DNA of 7,456 nucleotides from Candidatus Omnitrophota bacterium (lineage in GTDB: Bacteria; Omnitrophota; Gorgyraeia; Zapsychrales; JANLHA01). The DNA lies in contig JAHFFS010000070.1 in assembly GCA_023247815.1 (NCBI GenBank), positions 1 to 7,456 on the forward strand. The letters run 5' to 3'. The notes under the pieces were generated by a model that worked only from the letters and a program-made list of their open reading frames with translations, searched no databases and was not told the origin of the DNA. The translations under genes were made by a program, and so were the position numbers. Shown piece by piece: positions 5,362-7,456 of the stretch (the first letter of the stretch is position 1; every line of letters begins with the position of its first letter).

Positions 5362-5780
5362 ATAGAATTACCTTCAGTTTAACAACCAATCATCTAGAAC
5401 GATTCGCGCAGTACTTGCTACCTTAAATTTATTCGGATATGACAAGTGCAGGCGCATAGAATTACCGCCAGCTTACCAACAAATCATCCAGAAACATTCG
5501 CGCAGTACTTGCTACCTTAATTTTATTCGGATATGACAAGTGCAGGCGCATAGAATTACCTTCAGTTTAACAACCAATCATCTAGAACGATTCGCGCAGT
5601 ACTTGCTACCTTAAATTTATTCGGATATGACAAGTGCAGGCGCATAGAATTACCTTCAGTTTAACAACCAATCATCTAGAACGATTCGCGCAGTACTTGC
5701 TACCTTAAATTTATTCGGATATGACAAGTGCAGGCGCAAAGTTACCTTAATGTTATTCAGATGTGACAAGTACAGGCGCA
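5355..5780 (-). repeat. Upstream tandem array: four 94-bp units plus a 42-bp remnant, each carrying the tRNA 5' acceptor strand
   Basis: Plus-strand CAGGCGC (minus: GCGCCTG, tRNA positions 1-7) starts at 5355 (the tRNA itself), 5449, 5543, 5637, 5731 and 5773. Units 5355-5448, 5543-5636 and 5637-5730 are identical. Unit 5449-5542 differs from them at 9 positions. Unit 5731-5772 lacks 52 internal bases and has further substitutions, as expected for the old outer edge of an array. Each full unit contains GTACTTG facing CAAGTGC (7 bp with one T-G pair) and the motif TTCGCGCAG. The array lies upstream of the tRNA on its coding strand and could contain its leader or promoter. There is no long open frame in it. 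Confidence 0.95.
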
Positions 5781-5863
5781 AACACTATAGCAAATAGAAC
5801 TAATTGTATGTTGCTGATTAAAAACAGGGGATTTGTAAAAGCGTGCTTCGTAGAAAACATGAA

Positions 5864-6397
5864 TCAATATTCAATAACAGAATATATCGGCAGATCTTTG
5901 ATTTTATTTTTTCCATTCAAAAAGGTCAATTCAACCAAAAAAGCAACTCCCGCGATCTGTGCGCCGAAACTTTTCACCAGCTTACTGACGGCCTGAACAG
6001 TGCCTCCCGTCGCTAATAAATCGTCCACAATCAACACCCGACTTTTTTTCGGAATGGCGTCTTCATGGATTTCCAGCGTATCGGTCCCATATTCCAATTC
6101 ATAGCTGACACTTTTGGTCTTGTATGGCAATTTGCCCTTCTTACGCACCGGAACAAAGGCCGCTCCAAGCTTATAAGCTAAGACCGCGCCAAAAATGAAA
6201 CCGCGGGATTCAATGCCAACCACTTGATCGATATTTTCATTCTCAAATTTCTTTGCCAATTGATCGACCGCGGCCTTGAACGCGACCGGGTCATTCAAAA
6301 GGGTCGTGATATCTTTAAAAACGATCCCTTTCTTTGGAAAATCAGGAATGTCGCGGATCAATGATTTCAATTCTTCGGTGATATTTTTCTGCGCCAC
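5864..6397 (-). CDS. apt: Adenine phosphoribosyltransferase
   Basis: This is the purine-salvage enzyme that converts adenine and PRPP to AMP and pyrophosphate in the cytoplasm. The 177-residue product has the usual family length. Motifs in order are IRDIPDFPKKGIVFKDIT (14-31), the core GIESRGFIFG (61-70), the flexible catalytic loop around RKKGKLPYKTKS (85-96), and the PRPP-binding motif VLIVDDLLATGGT (121-133). All key residues are present. The start is placed at GTG 6397-6395 because AAGGAG (6409-6404) lies 6 nt before it. The upstream in-frame ATG codons at 6436 and 6415 lie inside or across the end of the preceding gene and have no ribosome site. The LacI-like gene ends only 10 nt upstream, so the two are probably cotranscribed. 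No obvious terminator follows, so read-through into the tRNA region is possible. Confidence 0.96.
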   Translation of the reverse strand: MAQKNITEELKSLIRDIPDFPKKGIVFKDITTLLNDPVAFKAAVDQLAKKFENENIDQVVGIESRGFIFGAVLAYKLGAAFVPVRKKGKLPYKTKSVSYELEYGTDTLEIHEDAIPKKSRVLIVDDLLATGGTVQAVSKLVKSFGAQIAGVAFLVELTFLNGKNKIKDLPIYSVIEY

Positions 6398-6403
6398 AAT
6401 ACT

Positions 6404-6409
6404 CTCCTT
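6404..6409 (-). promoter_or_regulatory. Ribosome binding site that fixes the GTG start of apt
   Basis: On the minus strand AAGGAG ends 6 nt before GTG 6397-6395. It overlaps the TAA stop (6410-6408) of the LacI-like gene, so ribosomes ending there could re-initiate on apt. Confidence 0.85.
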
Positions 6410-7265
6410 AAGCATGAACCCGACCGGTTGAGTCACGAACGATCAATTTTGCCGGTAATGTCAACTTAACCGGCAGGATCGCTTTTCCCATGCTGATTTG
6501 GTTCAAATGTTCCAGTCCCAAACGACCCATCTCGACCAACGGCTGAGCCACAGTTGTCAGCCGTACGGAACTATTGGTGTTTAACGGATTGTCGTCGAAA
6601 CCAATGACTGACAACTCCCGCGGGACCCGGATCTGTTTTGACTTAGCGACATCCATAAGCTCGAGGGCCATGACGTCAGAAGCCACGAAAACCGCCGTCG
6701 GACATTCCTTCAATTTCAAAAGCGAAAGCGCTGCCTCGCGCGCCGGGGTCCGTAAAAAGTCGCCGTTTGTTTCCCATTCTTTAACGATCTTGATCTTATG
6801 ATCACTCAACGCCTGACGATATCCTTCCAACCGCAGCGCCCCCGCCTGGGTGGATAAATTCCCAGTGATCGTGGCAATCCTTTGATGTCCCAATTCAACC
6901 AGATGATTGACAGCTGCGATCGCCGCCTGACGATTCTCAATCGCGACGCAGTTGAAAGGTTCTTTCAGATAGTTGTTCAAAACAATCGTCGGAATACTGC
7001 TGGCGATCGCCTTTCTCACCACGTTGAGATCATTGTCAATGTCACCAAAAATGATCCCGTCGATATAGTTGCGGTCTAAAAGGGTTGAATCCAACCAACT
7101 GCGGTGATCAAAACGATTAACGATATGGAGTAAGACATCGACTTTCAATCGGCTGGCCGCGACACTGATCCCTTTTAAGATTTCCCCGGCATAATAGGAG
7201 TGATAAATGTCCTCAAAATCCGGAACAATCAAAACAAACGTCTTTTTCCGTTTACGACTCTTCAT
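6408..7265 (-). CDS. LacI/PurR-type periplasmic-binding-protein sensor domain without a DNA-binding domain
   Basis: The product has 285 residues from ATG 7265-7263. LacI regulators are usually about 330-340 residues: an N-terminal helix-turn-helix of about 60 residues and a sugar- or purine-binding domain. Here the basic start MKSRKRKK passes straight into the first strand of the binding domain (TFVLIVPDFEDIYHSYYAGE). Family marks follow: YIDGIIFG (67-74), HQRIATITG (127-135), RLEGYRQAL (145-153), PTAVFVASDVMA (189-200) and ELSVIGFDDNP (217-227). No helix-turn-helix exists in this frame. Instead the start overlaps the end of a sigma region 4 gene by 14 bp, in the +1 frame. No good ribosome site precedes the ATG, so coupling to sigma translation is likely. 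The frame is open upstream to 7439, so a longer start or a frameshift fusion cannot be excluded. apt follows after 10 nt, so a purine ligand is conceivable. Confidence 0.85.
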   Translation of the reverse strand: MKSRKRKKTFVLIVPDFEDIYHSYYAGEILKGISVAASRLKVDVLLHIVNRFDHRSWLDSTLLDRNYIDGIIFGDIDNDLNVVRKAIASSIPTIVLNNYLKEPFNCVAIENRQAAIAAVNHLVELGHQRIATITGNLSTQAGALRLEGYRQALSDHKIKIVKEWETNGDFLRTPAREAALSLLKLKECPTAVFVASDVMALELMDVAKSKQIRVPRELSVIGFDDNPLNTNSSVRLTTVAQPLVEMGRLGLEHLNQISMGKAILPVKLTLPAKLIVRDSTGRVHA

Positions 7266-7456
7266 GTTTTTGGTCTTTTTGTTCTTGAATGCCTTTGCGA
7301 ATTTTTTTGATCGTCGCCGCCTCAATTTGGCGCACCCGTTCGCGGGAAACACCCAACTCTTTGGCCACCTCGGCGAGTGTAGAGGCATTGCCGTCGGTGA
7401 GGCCGAAGCGCATGTCCAAAATCTTCCGTTCCCGTTCATTGAGCATCTCTAAGAAA
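7252..7456 (-). CDS. Sigma-70 family RNA polymerase sigma factor, C-terminal region 4 (5' part beyond window)
   Basis: The frame enters from the right edge and ends at TAA 7254-7252; 67 residues are visible. They show region 4.1 (NERERKILDMRFGLTDG) and the region 4.2 helix-turn-helix (TLAEVAKELGVSRERVRQIE), which binds the promoter -35 box. After the recognition helix the sequence is ATIKKIRKGIQEQKDQKHEES, lacking the LRHPSRS-type tail of a typical primary sigma factor. It is therefore more likely an alternative or group-2/3-like member, or a regulator that borrowed region 4. Full length and regions 1-3 cannot be judged. The LacI-like gene starts inside its last codons, which suggests joint function or regulation. 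The A7 run at 7308-7302 lies within the region 4.2 coding sequence. Confidence 0.9.
   Translation of the reverse strand, partial: FLEMLNERERKILDMRFGLTDGNASTLAEVAKELGVSRERVRQIEAATIKKIRKGIQEQKDQKHEES

Noticed and set aside
4928..5780. The tandem repeats as a CRISPR array
   Set aside because: Whole 90-95 bp units repeat without unique spacers, the constant heads are only 7-8 nt, and no cas gene is present.
5355..5780. The repeats as a series of decayed tRNA genes
   Set aside because: Beyond the acceptor strand no D arm, anticodon arm or T arm is recognisable in any unit.
5763..5996. A short plus-strand frame running from the outer repeat into apt
   Set aside because: It is largely antisense to the well-supported apt coding region and has no recognisable protein features.
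6398..6436. Earlier ATG starts for apt at 6436 or 6415
   Set aside because: Both overlap the end of the LacI-like gene and lack a ribosome site, while GTG 6397 has AAGGAG at ideal spacing and gives the usual family length.
7266..7439. The extra 58 codons upstream of the LacI-like ATG as its N-terminus
   Set aside because: They are the +1 frame of sigma region 4, show no helix-turn-helix, and have the composition of a shadow frame. A frameshift fusion is kept only as a hypothesis.

Overview
The window looks like chromosomal DNA from an uncultured Gram-negative bacterium. An outer-membrane beta-barrel protein with a signal peptide implies a diderm cell. A ParA ATPase fused to an AMPK-type glycogen-binding module, together with an alginate-export-like porin, fits Candidatus Omnitrophota or a PVC-related lineage. 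That placement is a tentative inference from family knowledge, not from a search. All recognisable genes lie on the minus strand, so transcription runs from high to low coordinates.

Layout in transcription order. (1) 7456-5864 holds the 3' end of a sigma-70 family gene, a LacI-type sensor protein without its own DNA-binding domain that overlaps the sigma gene by 14 bp, and apt (adenine phosphoribosyltransferase) with a GTG start. They are packed like one operon. (2) 5863-4928 contains no protein gene. It holds a tRNA-Arg(CCU) gene embedded in two tandem repeat arrays. Every unit upstream of the tRNA carries a copy of the 5' acceptor strand (GCGCCTG). Every unit downstream carries a copy of the 3' acceptor strand plus discriminator base (CAGGCGCA). 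This is the most unusual part of the window. A very strong GC hairpin (4892-4927) marks its downstream edge, and 5781-5863 shows nothing recognisable. (3) 4859-3123 is a free-standing porin transcription unit: a consensus-like promoter, a long structured 5' leader, the porin gene, and a textbook intrinsic terminator. (4) 3122-2789 is an AT-rich intergenic region with a terminator-like inverted repeat, two dyads and a candidate promoter. (5) 2788-1 is a four-gene operon: a single-pass membrane protein with a lectin-like beta-sandwich, the ParA/glycogen-binding fusion, a three-helix DUF4870/Tic20-like membrane protein starting at TTG inside the parA stop region, and a basic protein ending in an EF-Tu domain-2-like barrel that runs off the left edge.

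How they may work together: the last operon combines a positioning-type ATPase, two beta-sandwich modules of carbohydrate-binding type and two small membrane proteins. This suggests a membrane-linked system that positions or senses a polysaccharide body, which is a hypothesis only. The sigma/LacI/apt cluster may couple a sugar- or nucleoside-type effector domain to transcription.
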